Shown: one piece after another, positions 28,330 through 39,625 of the stretch
Numbering within the stretch: position 1 is the first letter of the stretch
Layout: each line of letters opens with the position of its first letter
Assembly (NCBI RefSeq): GCF_001696535.1
Contig: NZ_MBQE01000005.1
Coordinates: forward strand, 248,001 to 312,000
Direction: 5' to 3'
From: Stappia indica
GTDB lineage: Bacteria > Pseudomonadota > Alphaproteobacteria > Rhizobiales > Stappiaceae
Length of the DNA stretch: 64,000 nt
Notes under the pieces: generated by a model
Seen by the model: the letters and a program-made list of their open reading frames with translations, nothing else
What the model was told of the DNA's origin: nothing
Database searches by the model: none
Program-made: the position numbers and the translations under genes

Positions 28330-28671
28330 ATGGCCGTGACCGACTGGACTGCCTTTCTCGATCAGACGGATCGCCGGATGGGCGAGTTGCGCAGCGGGAT
28401 GCCGGGCGTTGCCAAGGGCTTCCATGAGGTCGCGAAGGCCGCGATCGGAGCCGGCGCGCTCGACTCCAAGACCAAGGAGCTGATCGCGCTCGCCATCGGC
28501 ATTGCTGCGCGTTGCGACGGGTGCCTTGCCTACCACGCCAAGGCGGCCGCCAAATATGGCGCAACGCGCGAGGAGGTGATCGAGGCGGTTGGCGTTGCGG
28601 TCTACATGGGCGGCGGCCCCTCGATGATCTACGGGGCCGAGGCTCTGGCGGCCTTCGACGCTTTCGCGTGA
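28330..28671 (+). CDS. Carboxymuconolactone decarboxylase/AhpD-like protein
   Basis: A 113-residue all-helical protein starting at ATG 28330. The peroxidase-type motif C-D-G-C-L-A-Y-H (CxxCxxxH) is intact with an upstream Glu (K-E-L-I-A-L), which fits an AhpD-like alkylhydroperoxidase rather than a true carboxymuconolactone decarboxylase. It may take part in thiol-based peroxide removal. A second, different member lies at 30922. Confidence 0.88.
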   Translation: MAVTDWTAFLDQTDRRMGELRSGMPGVAKGFHEVAKAAIGAGALDSKTKELIALAIGIAARCDGCLAYHAKAAAKYGATREEVIEAVGVAVYMGGGPSMIYGAEALAAFDAFA

Positions 28672-28900
28672 TCCTCAGGGGTTGTGGCGGACAGGTTGGC
28701 GCGCCTTCCGATTGCCGTCTTTTCGCCCTGTACAGTCTCGCCGCTCGTCATATTCGCGTTTCCGATCTTCCGTATCACCTGCGCGGGGGCGGAAACGCGA
28801 TTCGCTTTCGCTGCCGGGCCTCGGGCCCGGTGGTGGAAACCGGTGCGCGCAGTTCCTATCTGCGGTTGCCGGTAGAGCTTGCGTGCAGCAAGGAGTGACG

Positions 28901-29350
28901 ATGACTGTGAATGTCCTGTTCCTGTGCGATGACAACGCCAGGCTCGGCCCCATGGCCGAGGCCTATCTCAATGCAGACGACGGACGCAGCATTCGCGCAT
29001 TCTCCGCAGGCCTGTCGCCGGCGCCGGCGCTTGCCGAGGGTGTCGGGCGTGTTCTTGCTGCCCATGGCCTGGTCGCGGAAGGGTTGCAGCCGAAGAGCTG
29101 GCAGCTCTTCGCCCTGCCGCATGCGCCGGTTCCCGATGTCGTGGTCGGCCTCAGCGCGGCGGCTCTTGCCGCCACGCGCCGGGTCTGGCCGACCCATGCG
29201 CGGTTGCTCGACTGGTGTGTCGGCCCCCACACGACGCGGCTGGTCGGCCGCGACGCCCTGCGCGACGCATTCCACGAACTCCGCCGGCGCATCAACCTGG
29301 CGCTGGAGGAGGGCGCGTTCCGCCCGGTCGCCCTGCGCCAGATCGCCTGA
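28901..29350 (+). CDS. Low-molecular-weight phosphatase/ArsC-like protein with altered active site
   Basis: A 149-residue protein; the start at 28901 has AAGGAG at ideal spacing. The fold signature L-F-L-C9-x-x-N and P-M-A-E-A matches LMW protein-tyrosine phosphatases and thioredoxin-type arsenate reductases. The P-loop is altered, however. It reads C-D-D-N-A-R-L, so Arg comes one position early and Leu sits where the catalytic Arg of C-x5-R is expected. The C-terminal general-acid Asp-Pro appears as Gly-Pro (W-C-V-G-P). It is probably not a normal phosphatase and could be a binding or regulatory protein. Confidence 0.75.
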   Translation: MTVNVLFLCDDNARLGPMAEAYLNADDGRSIRAFSAGLSPAPALAEGVGRVLAAHGLVAEGLQPKSWQLFALPHAPVPDVVVGLSAAALAATRRVWPTHARLLDWCVGPHTTRLVGRDALRDAFHELRRRINLALEEGAFRPVALRQIA

Positions 29351-29364
29351 AGGAGGCGCCGCCG

Positions 29365-29940
29365 TCAGCTTCCCATCGGCTTGCGGGGGCCATCCATCAA
29401 TGCGCCGATCATTCCGAACATGTCGGCAAGGCCTTCGCGGACCAGGCTGAAGGCGGAGAAATTGCGCGGCTCGATCCGGCCGATGATGTCGCCCATCTCG
29501 AACGTGAGGTCGGCGGTGAATTTCCGGGCGAGCTGCTGCATGGCGCGGTTGGTGGCGAGGCAATTCATGTAGATGTGCTGGCAGCCGCGATTGCGCGCAG
29601 CGATCAGCGTCAGCTCCATCAGCCGTGTGCCGATGCCGGTCTGCTGGCAGCATGGTTCCACGGAGAAGGCGGCCTCGGCGCTGGCCCCGTCCTCGAACGG
29701 GCGCAGTTCCGCGACCGCGCGCAGAACGCCCTCGCTGAAATAGCCGTGAATGACCGTCCCCAGCGTGAAGCTGGTATCGGCATAGCACCGCAGGAAGGCA
29801 TCGCTCGCCGGCATGGCAAAGCGTGCCCGGCGGGCGATCGGATCAAGACGGAGGAGGTGATCGCGAAACTGCGCGATATCGTTGTAGGTCAGCTTTCTGT
29901 AATAGCCGGCTGCCGGCCTGTTGTCGGTTCGAGACGACAT
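29365..29940 (-). CDS. GNAT-family N-acetyltransferase
   Basis: A 191-residue protein from ATG 29940, with CAGGAG upstream. The acetyl-CoA pyrophosphate loop appears as Q-Q-T-G-I-G-T-R-L, followed by the family's A-A-R-N-R-G and N-R-A-M-Q-x-L-A-R-K-F helix. The substrate is unknown. Alphaproteobacterial genomes carry several such proteins. It converges on the phosphatase-like gene with only 14 bp between stops. Confidence 0.88.
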   Translation of the reverse strand: MSSRTDNRPAAGYYRKLTYNDIAQFRDHLLRLDPIARRARFAMPASDAFLRCYADTSFTLGTVIHGYFSEGVLRAVAELRPFEDGASAEAAFSVEPCCQQTGIGTRLMELTLIAARNRGCQHIYMNCLATNRAMQQLARKFTADLTFEMGDIIGRIEPRNFSAFSLVREGLADMFGMIGALMDGPRKPMGS

Positions 29941-30284
29941 GCGATGCTCCTGATGAGGACAGCACCGCTCCTCGGGTCTCCCCAGACCTGTTATTTTTAT
30001 GGAGAGTGTTCGAGGCGAATTCATGGCCGCCGCGATCATTGCCGATCACGCCGGTCGGGTCATGATTTGGACCAATTGCCCGCCCATTGAAAACGCGTCA
30101 ACTATTTGGTCACCAAAACCGACAAGAATCGGGCGGACATGCGATATTCGGTTGCGTCGAAGGATCGTCGTGCCCGCGACAGGAGTTGTGGTGCTTGGGC
30201 AGCGCGGATGCGCGCACAGCCTGCCGCATCGCGAAGCTGAGTACCGACCGTCCAAAGCATAGAACGAGCAAGGACAGATATATC
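29941..30284. other. Divergent intergenic region between the GNAT and Omp19-like genes
   Basis: This 344-bp region must contain promoters for both flanking genes. I see no convincing coding sequence. It holds an AT-rich patch (TTATTTTTAT) at about 29991-30000, next to a small GGTCT-CCCC-AGACC stem at 29975-29988. On the plus strand that would look like a terminator, but no plus-strand gene ends there, so it may be part of the minus-strand promoter region instead. Confidence 0.4.
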
Positions 30285-30857
30285 ATGACCCGTTCCTCCC
30301 GGTATGGCGCGCCTCTGATCGCTGCGCTCGGTCTGACCGTGGCACTCGCTGGCTGCCAGCGCCTGGGATACGGCAGCCAGAGCGCTCCGCTTCCGGCCAC
30401 CCCGACCGCGCCCGTTGCAAGCCAGTCCCTCGAGCCGTTGCAGCCGATGTCCCCGACGCTCGGCCCCGACGGCCAGCCGATTCAGAGCGCTCCGCTGGAT
30501 GGCGCGCAGACCAATGTCGCGGCTGTCGACCCGTCCGCCGGCACCGCTCCGAGCGGTCCGCCCGCCGGCGCGCGCGAAATCGGCCGCAGCGACATGCTGG
30601 GCGGCTGGTCCATCGCCTCGGGCGCCGACAACTGCAAGCTGTTCATGACGCTGACCACCTGGAGCGGCGGTTATCGCGCCAACTCGCGCGGCTGTGCCTC
30701 GCCGCAGATGCAGACGATCTCGGCCTGGGACCTGCAGGGCAAGCAGGTGCTGCTGAAGGATGCCAGCGGCGCGACGGTGGCCGAGCTCTACGCGACCGGC
30801 GCCGAGAACTTCTCCGGCCGTACGACTTCCGGCTCTCCGATCCAGGTCTATCGGTAA
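30285..30857 (+). CDS. Omp19-like lipoprotein, AprI/Inh protease-inhibitor family
   Basis: A 190-residue outer-membrane lipoprotein. The signal peptide ends in the lipobox L-A-G-C, with Cys24 as the lipidated residue. A Pro/Ala-rich spacer (about 30-98) precedes a beta-barrel AprI/Inh domain with the two expected cysteines (D-N-C-K-L and S-R-G-C-A). Layout and motifs match Brucella Omp19, a surface lipoprotein reported to inhibit proteases. In this organism it may guard the envelope against secreted or host proteases; that is inference. Confidence 0.88.
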   Translation: MTRSSRYGAPLIAALGLTVALAGCQRLGYGSQSAPLPATPTAPVASQSLEPLQPMSPTLGPDGQPIQSAPLDGAQTNVAAVDPSAGTAPSGPPAGAREIGRSDMLGGWSIASGADNCKLFMTLTTWSGGYRANSRGCASPQMQTISAWDLQGKQVLLKDASGATVAELYATGAENFSGRTTSGSPIQVYR

Positions 30858-30872
30858 GGAAGGCGACCGGTG

Positions 30873-30894
30873 AGCGCCCGCAGTCGCGGGCGCT
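30873..30894. other. Hairpin after the Omp19-like gene
   Basis: A perfect 9-bp stem AGCGCCCGC/GCGGGCGCT with an AGTC loop, 15 bp after the stop. There is no U-tract. Confidence 0.5.
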
Positions 30895-30921
30895 GGCAAG
30901 ATGAGCGGAAGGGGCGAGACG

Positions 30922-31323
30922 ATGTCGGTGTGGCCGGTTCTTGAGGACAGTGAGCTCTCGCCCCGCGCTGCCGAGGTGATCGCCGATATCCGCGCCATCC
31001 GGAACACGGACTTCATCAACAATTTCTGGCGGGTCCTTGCCAATGATCCGGCCCTGCTGGAGCGCACCTGGGCCAGCCTGAAGGATGTGATGGCGCCCGG
31101 CGCTCTCGATCCGCTGGTCAAGGAAATGCTCTACGTGGCGGTGTCAATCGCCAATGGCTGCGAATATTGCATCCGCTCGCACACGACCGCGGCCCGAGCC
31201 AAGGGCATGAGCGAGGCGCAGCTCGGCGAACTCCTGGCGGTCGTCGGCATGGCCAGCGAGACAAACCGCCTGGCGACCGGCCTGCAAGTGCCGGTCGACG
31301 ACGCCTTCCTTCCCAAAAAGTAG
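30922..31323 (+). CDS. AhpD/carboxymuconolactone decarboxylase-like protein (second copy)
   Basis: A 133-residue helical protein from ATG 30922, with GGAAGGGG upstream. The redox motif is C-E-Y-C-I-R-S-H, preceded by V-K-E-M-L-Y, so the CxxCxxxH plus Glu set is complete. It has only distant similarity to the member at 28330 and carries an N-terminal extension starting W-P-V-L-E-D. A peroxidase-like role is plausible; partner and substrate are unknown. Confidence 0.88.
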   Translation: MSVWPVLEDSELSPRAAEVIADIRAIRNTDFINNFWRVLANDPALLERTWASLKDVMAPGALDPLVKEMLYVAVSIANGCEYCIRSHTTAARAKGMSEAQLGELLAVVGMASETNRLATGLQVPVDDAFLPKK

Positions 31324-31461
31324 GGCTGCCCGGAAAGCGGGAGCCAGAGCGCTTGCCCTTTCCCGCATGCTCGCGCTATCCAGCGAGGCGGAGGCAACCT
31401 GCGGGCAACGGTTGCATTTTCCGGGACCCGGCCCCGGGATCCCGCTTCTTTCAGGGACTTG

Positions 31462-33733
<2,272 letters not shown>

Positions 33734-33743
33734 GGACAGTTTC

Positions 33744-33766
33744 ACGGGAGGCCGCTGGCCTCCCGT
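33744..33766. other. Intercistronic hairpin between mdh and sucC
   Basis: A perfect 10-bp stem ACGGGAGGCC/GGCCTCCCGT with a 3-nt loop, 10 bp after the mdh stop. CTCG rather than T residues follow, so complete termination is unlikely. Confidence 0.6.
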
Positions 33767-33810
33767 CTCGCATTGGGCGAGCTCTGTCAAAACCATCCGG
33801 GGATAGACAC

Positions 33811-35004
33811 ATGAACATCCACGAATACCAGGCCAAAGAGGTTCTCAAGGCCTACGGCGCGCCGGTTGCCAAGGGCGTGGCCATCTTCACGGCCGACGAG
33901 GCCGAGGCCGCCGCCAAGCAGCTTCCCGGCCCGCTCTGGGTCGTGAAGTCCCAGATCCATGCCGGCGGTCGCGGCAAGGGCAAGTTCAAGGAACTCGGCC
34001 CCGACGCAAAGGGCGGCGTTCGTCTCGCCTTCTCGCTGGACGAGGTGAAGTCGCACGCGGCCGAAATGCTCGGCAACACGCTGGTGACCAAGCAGACCGG
34101 CGCGGCCGGCAAGGTCGTCAACCGCCTCTATATCGAGGACGGCGCCGACATCGAGCGTGAGCTCTATCTCTCCATCCTCGTCGACCGCACCGTCGGCCGT
34201 CCGGCTTTCGTCGTTTCGACCGAAGGCGGCATGGACATCGAGGCCGTGGCCGAGGAGACGCCGGAGAAGATCCACACGGTTCCGATCGACCCGGACACGG
34301 GCGTGACCGAGGCCGATGCGGCCAAGCTCTGCGATGCGCTGGAGCTGACCGGTGCGGCGCGCGAGGACGGCATGAAGCTGTTCCCGATCCTGCACAAGGC
34401 CTTCGTCGAGAAGGACATGAGCCTGCTCGAGGTCAACCCGCTGATCGTCATGAAGGACGGCCGCCTGCGCGTCCTCGACGCCAAGGTGTCCTTCGACGGC
34501 AATGCTCTCTTCCGCCACCCGGAGATCGTCGAGCTTCGCGACATCACCGAGGAGGACGAGAAGGAAATCGAGGCCTCCAAGTACGACCTCGCCTATGTGG
34601 CTCTCGACGGCGACATCGGCTGCATGGTCAACGGCGCCGGTCTGGCCATGGCGACCATGGACATCATCAAGCTCTACGGCGCCGAGCCGGCGAACTTCCT
34701 CGATGTCGGCGGTGGCGCCTCCAAGGAGAAGGTCACGGCCGCGTTCAAGATCATCACTTCCGATCCGAACGTGAAGGGCATCCTGGTCAACATCTTCGGC
34801 GGCATCATGCGCTGCGACGTGATCGCGGAAGGCGTGCTGGCTGCGGTGAAGGAGGTCGGCCTCCAGGTGCCGCTCGTCGTTCGCCTCGAAGGTACCAATG
34901 TCGAACTCGGCAAGAAGATCATTTCCGAAAGCGGTCTCAACGTGATCGCCGCCGATGATCTCGACGACGCCGCACAGAAGATCGTCAAGGCCGTTAAGGG
35001 TTGA
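33811..35004 (+). CDS. sucC: Succinyl-CoA synthetase, beta subunit
   Basis: A full-length 397-residue beta subunit with an ATP-grasp domain (about 1-230: [20 protein letters not shown]) and a C-terminal CoA-ligase flavodoxin-like domain ([10 protein letters not shown]). With SucD it makes ATP or GTP from succinyl-CoA. The usual partner sucD follows, but a small membrane-protein gene separates them. Confidence 0.98.
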   Translation: MNIHEYQAKEVLKAYGAPVAKGVAIFTADEAEAAAKQLPGPLWVVKSQIHAGGRGKGKFKELGPDAKGGVRLAFSLDEVKSHAAEMLGNTLVTKQTGAAGKVVNRLYIEDGADIERELYLSILVDRTVGRPAFVVSTEGGMDIEAVAEETPEKIHTVPIDPDTGVTEADAAKLCDALELTGAAREDGMKLFPILHKAFVEKDMSLLEVNPLIVMKDGRLRVLDAKVSFDGNALFRHPEIVELRDITEEDEKEIEASKYDLAYVALDGDIGCMVNGAGLAMATMDIIKLYGAEPANFLDVGGGASKEKVTAAFKIITSDPNVKGILVNIFGGIMRCDVIAEGVLAAVKEVGLQVPLVVRLEGTNVELGKKIISESGLNVIAADDLDDAAQKIVKAVKG

Positions 35005-35092
35005 GCCGCACGCACGCTTGAAACCGCGTAGGGCTACGGAAACGTTGGGGGGCGACAGGAGCTTGGTTCCAATAGGCGGTCCGTTGGTGGGA

Positions 35093-35389
35093 ATGGTTCT
35101 GGCATCGTTCGTGCTGACCATCTTCTCGTTTGCAGCGGGCCGTTGGGCAGGTTGGGTGAGATTTGAGAAATGGGTGTCTCTGGCATCCGTTGCCTTGTCT
35201 GGCTCGATCTGCATCGCTTGTTGGATTTTCGCCAGCTACTTGTCGAGCAATGCAGATAACGGGTTCCAGCCGATGGCTGTTGCCTACTTTGCGTTCCTTG
35301 CTTCCGTGGTCTTCCTGATGAATGCCCTGATGGCATTGTTTGGGATGTGGTTTCGCAGGCGTGCCGTGAAAATGAAGGAAGGCAGCTAG
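35093..35389 (+). CDS. Small three-span membrane protein between sucC and sucD
   Basis: A 98-residue protein if started at ATG 35093; an upstream TTG at 35063 would add 10 residues. It has three hydrophobic segments (about 2-18, 28-47 and 58-84) and a basic C terminus (R-R-R-A-V-K-M-K). I do not recognise the family. Its DNA is clearly less GC-rich than sucC and sucD on either side. Its stop codon touches the sucD ATG, and the sucD ribosome-binding site (GAAGGAAGG) lies within its last codons, so its translation is probably coupled to sucD. Confidence 0.6.
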   Translation: MVLASFVLTIFSFAAGRWAGWVRFEKWVSLASVALSGSICIACWIFASYLSSNADNGFQPMAVAYFAFLASVVFLMNALMALFGMWFRRRAVKMKEGS

Positions 35390-36298
35390 ATGTCCATTCT
35401 CGTCAACAAAGACACCAAGGTCATCGTCCAGGGCCTGACCGGCAAGACCGGTACGTTCCACACGGAGCAGGCTCTGGCCTACTACGGCACCCAGATGGTG
35501 GCCGGCGTGCACCCCAAGAAGGGCGGTGAGAGCTGGACCTCCGGTCTCGACTCCGCCGCGTCCCTGCCGATCTTCGCCAGCGTCGGCGAGGCCAAGGAAG
35601 CGACCGGCGCCGATGCGTCGGTGATCTACGTTCCGCCGGCAGGCGCGGGCGCCGCGATCATCGAGGCGATCGAGGCCGAGGTGCCGCTCATCGTCTGCAT
35701 CACGGAAGGTATTCCGGTCGCCGACATGGTGAAGGTCAAGGCCCGGCTGGAGAAGTCCAAGTCGCGCCTGCTCGGCCCGAACTGCCCGGGCGTCCTGACG
35801 CCGGAAGAGTGCAAGATCGGCATCATGCCGGGCTCCATCTTCAAGAAGGGCTCCGTCGGCGTCGTTTCGCGCTCCGGCACGCTGACCTACGAGGCGGTGT
35901 TCCAGACCTCGAACGCGGGCCTCGGCCAGACCACGGCCGTCGGCATCGGCGGCGATCCGGTCAAGGGCACCGAGTTCATCGACATCCTGGAGATGTTCCT
36001 CGCCGACGACGCGACCAAGTCGATCATCATGATCGGCGAGATCGGCGGTTCGGCCGAGGAAGAGGCCGCCCAGTTCCTCAAGGACGAGGCCAAGAAGGGC
36101 CGCAAGAAGCCGATGGCCGGCTTCATCGCGGGCCGCACGGCGCCTCCGGGTCGCACCATGGGTCATGCCGGTGCGGTCATCTCCGGCGGCAAGGGCGGCG
36201 CCGAGGACAAGATCGCGGCGATGGAAGAGGCGGGCATCCGCGTCTCTCCCTCGCCGGCCAAGCTGGGCGAGACCCTGCTCGAGGTCCTCAAGGGCTGA
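35390..36298 (+). CDS. sucD: Succinyl-CoA synthetase, alpha subunit
   Basis: A 302-residue alpha subunit. The CoA-binding domain has [14 protein letters not shown], and the phosphohistidine loop is G-H-A-G-A-V-I, with its neighbour [10 protein letters not shown]. Length and motifs are normal. It begins at the base after the stop of the small membrane-protein gene. Confidence 0.98.
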   Translation: MSILVNKDTKVIVQGLTGKTGTFHTEQALAYYGTQMVAGVHPKKGGESWTSGLDSAASLPIFASVGEAKEATGADASVIYVPPAGAGAAIIEAIEAEVPLIVCITEGIPVADMVKVKARLEKSKSRLLGPNCPGVLTPEECKIGIMPGSIFKKGSVGVVSRSGTLTYEAVFQTSNAGLGQTTAVGIGGDPVKGTEFIDILEMFLADDATKSIIMIGEIGGSAEEEAAQFLKDEAKKGRKKPMAGFIAGRTAPPGRTMGHAGAVISGGKGGAEDKIAAMEEAGIRVSPSPAKLGETLLEVLKG

Positions 36299-36346
36299 TT
36301 TTTAGCGATTATCGGTTTTTTTACCGAGTTCGCATCCACATATGGA

Positions 36347-36380
36347 ACGCGGGAGCTTCCCTCAAGGAAGTTTCCCGTGT
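36347..36380. other. Hairpin between sucD and sucA
   Basis: A 14-bp stem with one bulged T (ACGCGGGAGCTTCC with GGAAGTTTCCCGTGT) around a CTCAA loop, in the 205-bp sucD-sucA gap. A small TCGGT/ACCGA stem with a T-only loop precedes it at about 36312-36327. They may weaken read-through from sucD. Confidence 0.5.
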
Positions 36381-36503
36381 ACCGCTTTGAACAGGAGCGG
36401 CGCGGGACACGCATCGCGCTGCTTCATCCCACATCCGTTTAAACGGGGCGCTGCGTGAAAGGGCTCCCCTCAACAGGCGGGCGGGGGCAACCTCGCTATA
36501 GTG

Positions 36504-39488
36504 ATGGCTCGGCAGGACGCGAACAATGCCTTCGCGATGACGTCGTTTCTTTACGGCGGCAACGCAGCGTATATCGAAGATCTCTACGCGCGCTACAAGG
36601 AAGATCCCGGCTCTCTCGACGAGACGTGGCGCGACTTCTTCTCCAATCTGGCTGACGAAAAGGCGGACGTCCTCAAGGAGGCGCGTGGCGCATCCTGGAA
36701 GCGCGCCGACTGGCCGGTTTCCGCGAACGGCGATCTGGTCAATGCCTTCGACGGCAACTGGGCGCCGGTGGAGAAGGCAATCGGCAACAAGCTGAAGGCC
36801 AAGGCAGAGGAGAAGGGCGCGACCCTGACCGATGCCGACGTCCAGCAGCAGACGCGCGACTCGGTTCGCGCGCTGATGATGATCCGCGCCTACCGCATGC
36901 GCGGTCACCTGCACGCGGACCTCGATCCCCTGCACCTCAAGGAGCAGATCGATCACGAGGAGCTGCATCCCTCGTCCTATGGCTTCACCGAGGCCGACTG
37001 GGACCGCAAGATCTTCATCGACTACATGCTGGGCCTCGAGTTCGCGACGCTGCGCGAGATGCTCGACATCCTCAAGCGCACCTATTGCTCGACGCTCGGC
37101 GTCGAGTTCATGCACATCTCCAATCCGGCGGAGAAGGCGTGGATCCAGGAGCGCATCGAGGGTCCGGACAAGGAGATCGAGTTCACGCCCAAGGGCAAGA
37201 AGGCGATCCTCAACAAGCTGATCGAGGCCGAGGGCTTCGAGAAGTTCCTCGACGTCAAGTACACGGGCACCAAGCGCTTCGGTCTCGACGGCGGCGAGGC
37301 CCTGTTGCCCGCGCTGGAGCAGATCATCAAGCGCGGCGGCGCGCTCGGCGTGCAGGAGATCGTCTTCGGCATGGCCCACCGCGGCCGCCTCAACGTGCTG
37401 TCCCAGGTCATGGGCAAGCCGCTGCGCGCGATCTTCCACGAGTTCAAGGGCGGGTCGTTCACCCCCGACGACGTGGAAGGCTCGGGCGACGTCAAGTATC
37501 ACCTCGGCGCGTCCTCTGACCGCGAGTTCGACGGCAACAAGGTCCACCTGTCGCTGACCGCCAACCCCTCGCACCTCGAGATCGTCGATCCGGTGGTGCT
37601 CGGCAAGGCGCGCGCCAAGCAGGACCAGCTCTCGGCCGTGAACGGCCGCTGGGTCGAGACGACCGAAGTCGATCGCTCCAAGGTCCTGCCGTTGCTGCTG
37701 CACGGCGATGCGGCGTTTGCCGGCCAGGGTGTCGTTGCCGAGTGCTTCGGCCTGTCCGCGCTGCGCGGCCACCGCACCGGCGGATCGATCCATTTCATCA
37801 TCAACAACCAGATCGGCTTCACGACGAACCCGCGCTTCTCGCGCTCCTCGCCGTACCCGTCCGATGTGGCGAAGATGATCGAGTCGCCGATCTTCCACGT
37901 GAACGGCGACGATCCGGAAGCGGTGGTCTATGCGGCGAAGGTTGCGACGGAGTTCCGTCAGCTCTTCGGCAAGCCGGTGGTGATCGACATGATCTGCTAC
38001 CGCCGCTTCGGCCACAACGAGTCCGATGAGCCGGCGTTCACGCAGCCGATCATGTATCGCAAGATCCGCAGCCATCCGACGACGCTGCAGATCTATGCCG
38101 AGAAGCTGATCAAGGAAGGTGTCATCACCTCCGACGAGCTCGAGGGGATGCGCGGCGAGATGCGCGCCCGCCTCGATCAGGAGTTCGAGGCAGGCCAGGC
38201 CTACAAGCCGAACAAGGCCGACTGGCTGGACGGCAAGTGGTCGGGCCTGAAGCAGGCGCAGGATCTCGACGATCCGCGCCGCGGCCAGACCGCCATGCCG
38301 ATGGAAGACCTGAAGCTTGTCGGCAAGGCCCTGACGGACGTGCCGGACGGCTTCAACGTCCACCGCACGATCCGCCGTTTCCTCGACAACCGCGAGAAGA
38401 TGTTCGAGACCGGCCAGGGCATCGACTGGGCGACCGCGGAAGCGCTTGCCTTCGGGACGCTGCTGCTGGAAGGCCACGCCGTCCGCCTGTCGGGCCAGGA
38501 CTGCGAGCGCGGGACGTTCTCCCAGCGCCACTCGGTCCTCTACGATCAGGAAGACGAGCAGCGCTACATCCCGCTCAACAACCTGCGCAAGGATCAGGCC
38601 CGCTACGAGGTCATCAACTCGATGCTCTCGGAAGAGGCGGTGCTCGGCTTCGAATACGGCTACACGCTGACGGAGCCGAACGCGCTGACCCTGTGGGAAG
38701 CCCAGTTCGGCGACTTCGCCAACGGCGCCCAGGTGGTCTTCGACCAGTTCCTGTCGTCGGGCGAGCGCAAGTGGCTGCGCATGTCGGGCCTCGTCTGCCT
38801 GCTGCCGCACGGCTATGAGGGCCAGGGTCCGGAGCACTCCTCCGCCCGCCTGGAGCGCTTCCTGCAGATGTGCGCGGAAGACAACATGCAGGTCGCCAAC
38901 TGCACGACGCCGGCGAACTACTTCCACATCCTGCGCCGTCAGCTGAAGCGCGACTTCCGCAAGCCGCTGATCCTGATGACGCCGAAGTCGCTGCTGCGCC
39001 ACAAGCGCGTGGTCAGCCGCCTCGACGAGTTCTCGGACGGTTCGGCGTTCCACCGTCTTCTGTGGGACGATGCGCAGCTGGAAGGCTACAGCGACATCAA
39101 GCTGAAGCCGGACAACAAGATCCGTCGTGTCGTGCTGTGCTCGGGCAAGGTCTACTACGACCTGTTCGAAGAGCGCGAGAAGCGAGGGATCGACGATGTC
39201 TATCTCCTGCGCGTGGAACAGCTTTATCCGTTCCCGACCAAGGCGCTCGTCTCCGAGCTGTCGCGGTTCAAGGATGCCGACTTCGTCTGGTGCCAGGAAG
39301 AGCCGAAGAACATGGGCTCCTGGTTCTTCGTCCAGTCCTACCTGGAGTGGGTGCTGAGCCAGATCGACGCCAAGCATCCGCGTCCGCGCTATGTCGGCCG
39401 CGCTGCCTCCGCGGCGACGGCGACGGGCCTGATGTCGAAGCACATGGCGCAGCTGCAGGCCTTCCTCGACGAGGCCTTTGCCGACTAG
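36504..39488 (+). CDS. sucA: 2-oxoglutarate dehydrogenase E1 component
   Basis: A 994-residue thiamine-diphosphate-dependent decarboxylase, the E1 of the 2-oxoglutarate dehydrogenase complex. The N terminus carries the E2-binding region (F-L-Y-G-G-N-A-A-Y-I-E-D-L-Y), followed by the small helical domain, the ThDP domain with G-M-A-H-R-G-R-L-N-V-L and the H-N-E-S-D-E-P segment, and the C-terminal transketolase-like domain (G-Y-E-G-Q-G-P-E-H-S-S-A-R-L-E-R). The start is set at ATG 36504; GTG 36501 is adjacent. Confidence 0.97.
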   Translation: MARQDANNAFAMTSFLYGGNAAYIEDLYARYKEDPGSLDETWRDFFSNLADEKADVLKEARGASWKRADWPVSANGDLVNAFDGNWAPVEKAIGNKLKAKAEEKGATLTDADVQQQTRDSVRALMMIRAYRMRGHLHADLDPLHLKEQIDHEELHPSSYGFTEADWDRKIFIDYMLGLEFATLREMLDILKRTYCSTLGVEFMHISNPAEKAWIQERIEGPDKEIEFTPKGKKAILNKLIEAEGFEKFLDVKYTGTKRFGLDGGEALLPALEQIIKRGGALGVQEIVFGMAHRGRLNVLSQVMGKPLRAIFHEFKGGSFTPDDVEGSGDVKYHLGASSDREFDGNKVHLSLTANPSHLEIVDPVVLGKARAKQDQLSAVNGRWVETTEVDRSKVLPLLLHGDAAFAGQGVVAECFGLSALRGHRTGGSIHFIINNQIGFTTNPRFSRSSPYPSDVAKMIESPIFHVNGDDPEAVVYAAKVATEFRQLFGKPVVIDMICYRRFGHNESDEPAFTQPIMYRKIRSHPTTLQIYAEKLIKEGVITSDELEGMRGEMRARLDQEFEAGQAYKPNKADWLDGKWSGLKQAQDLDDPRRGQTAMPMEDLKLVGKALTDVPDGFNVHRTIRRFLDNREKMFETGQGIDWATAEALAFGTLLLEGHAVRLSGQDCERGTFSQRHSVLYDQEDEQRYIPLNNLRKDQARYEVINSMLSEEAVLGFEYGYTLTEPNALTLWEAQFGDFANGAQVVFDQFLSSGERKWLRMSGLVCLLPHGYEGQGPEHSSARLERFLQMCAEDNMQVANCTTPANYFHILRRQLKRDFRKPLILMTPKSLLRHKRVVSRLDEFSDGSAFHRLLWDDAQLEGYSDIKLKPDNKIRRVVLCSGKVYYDLFEEREKRGIDDVYLLRVEQLYPFPTKALVSELSRFKDADFVWCQEEPKNMGSWFFVQSYLEWVLSQIDAKHPRPRYVGRAASAATATGLMSKHMAQLQAFLDEAFAD

Positions 39489-39494
39489 CCCTTG

Positions 39495-39522
39495 CGGCTC
39501 CCGGACGCGGGTCCGGGAGCCG
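39495..39522. other. Intercistronic hairpin between sucA and sucB
   Basis: A perfect 12-bp stem CGGCTCCCGGAC/GTCCGGGAGCCG with a GCGG loop, starting 7 bp after the sucA stop. No U-tract follows. It is the strongest of the hairpins in this cluster. Confidence 0.65.
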
Positions 39523-39625
39523 GCCTATTCCCGGCCCTGTACGTGCCGGACACGCAAGACTCCATCGCTAGCGCGGGGAACCGAAGGCGGTTCCGTGCAG
39601 CCACCGGATGAAAGAGATTTTGATC

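Noticed and set aside
28682-28900. N-terminal extension of the phosphatase-like gene
   Set aside because: The extension is Arg/Ser-rich and lacks coding character; the ATG at 28901 has a near-perfect ribosome-binding site.
29975-30000. Terminator-like stem and T-rich run between the GNAT and Omp19-like genes
   Set aside because: No plus-strand gene ends there, and the stem has only five pairs, so it is described as part of the divergent region only.
36299-36503. Possible riboswitch in front of sucA
   Set aside because: The gap contains stems, but I recognise no known riboswitch core such as those reported upstream of sucA in other proteobacteria.
36321-39443. A 1040-codon minus-strand open frame opposite sucA
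   Set aside because: It is an antisense shadow of sucA, produced by strong GC bias at third positions; the sucA frame carries all known motifs.
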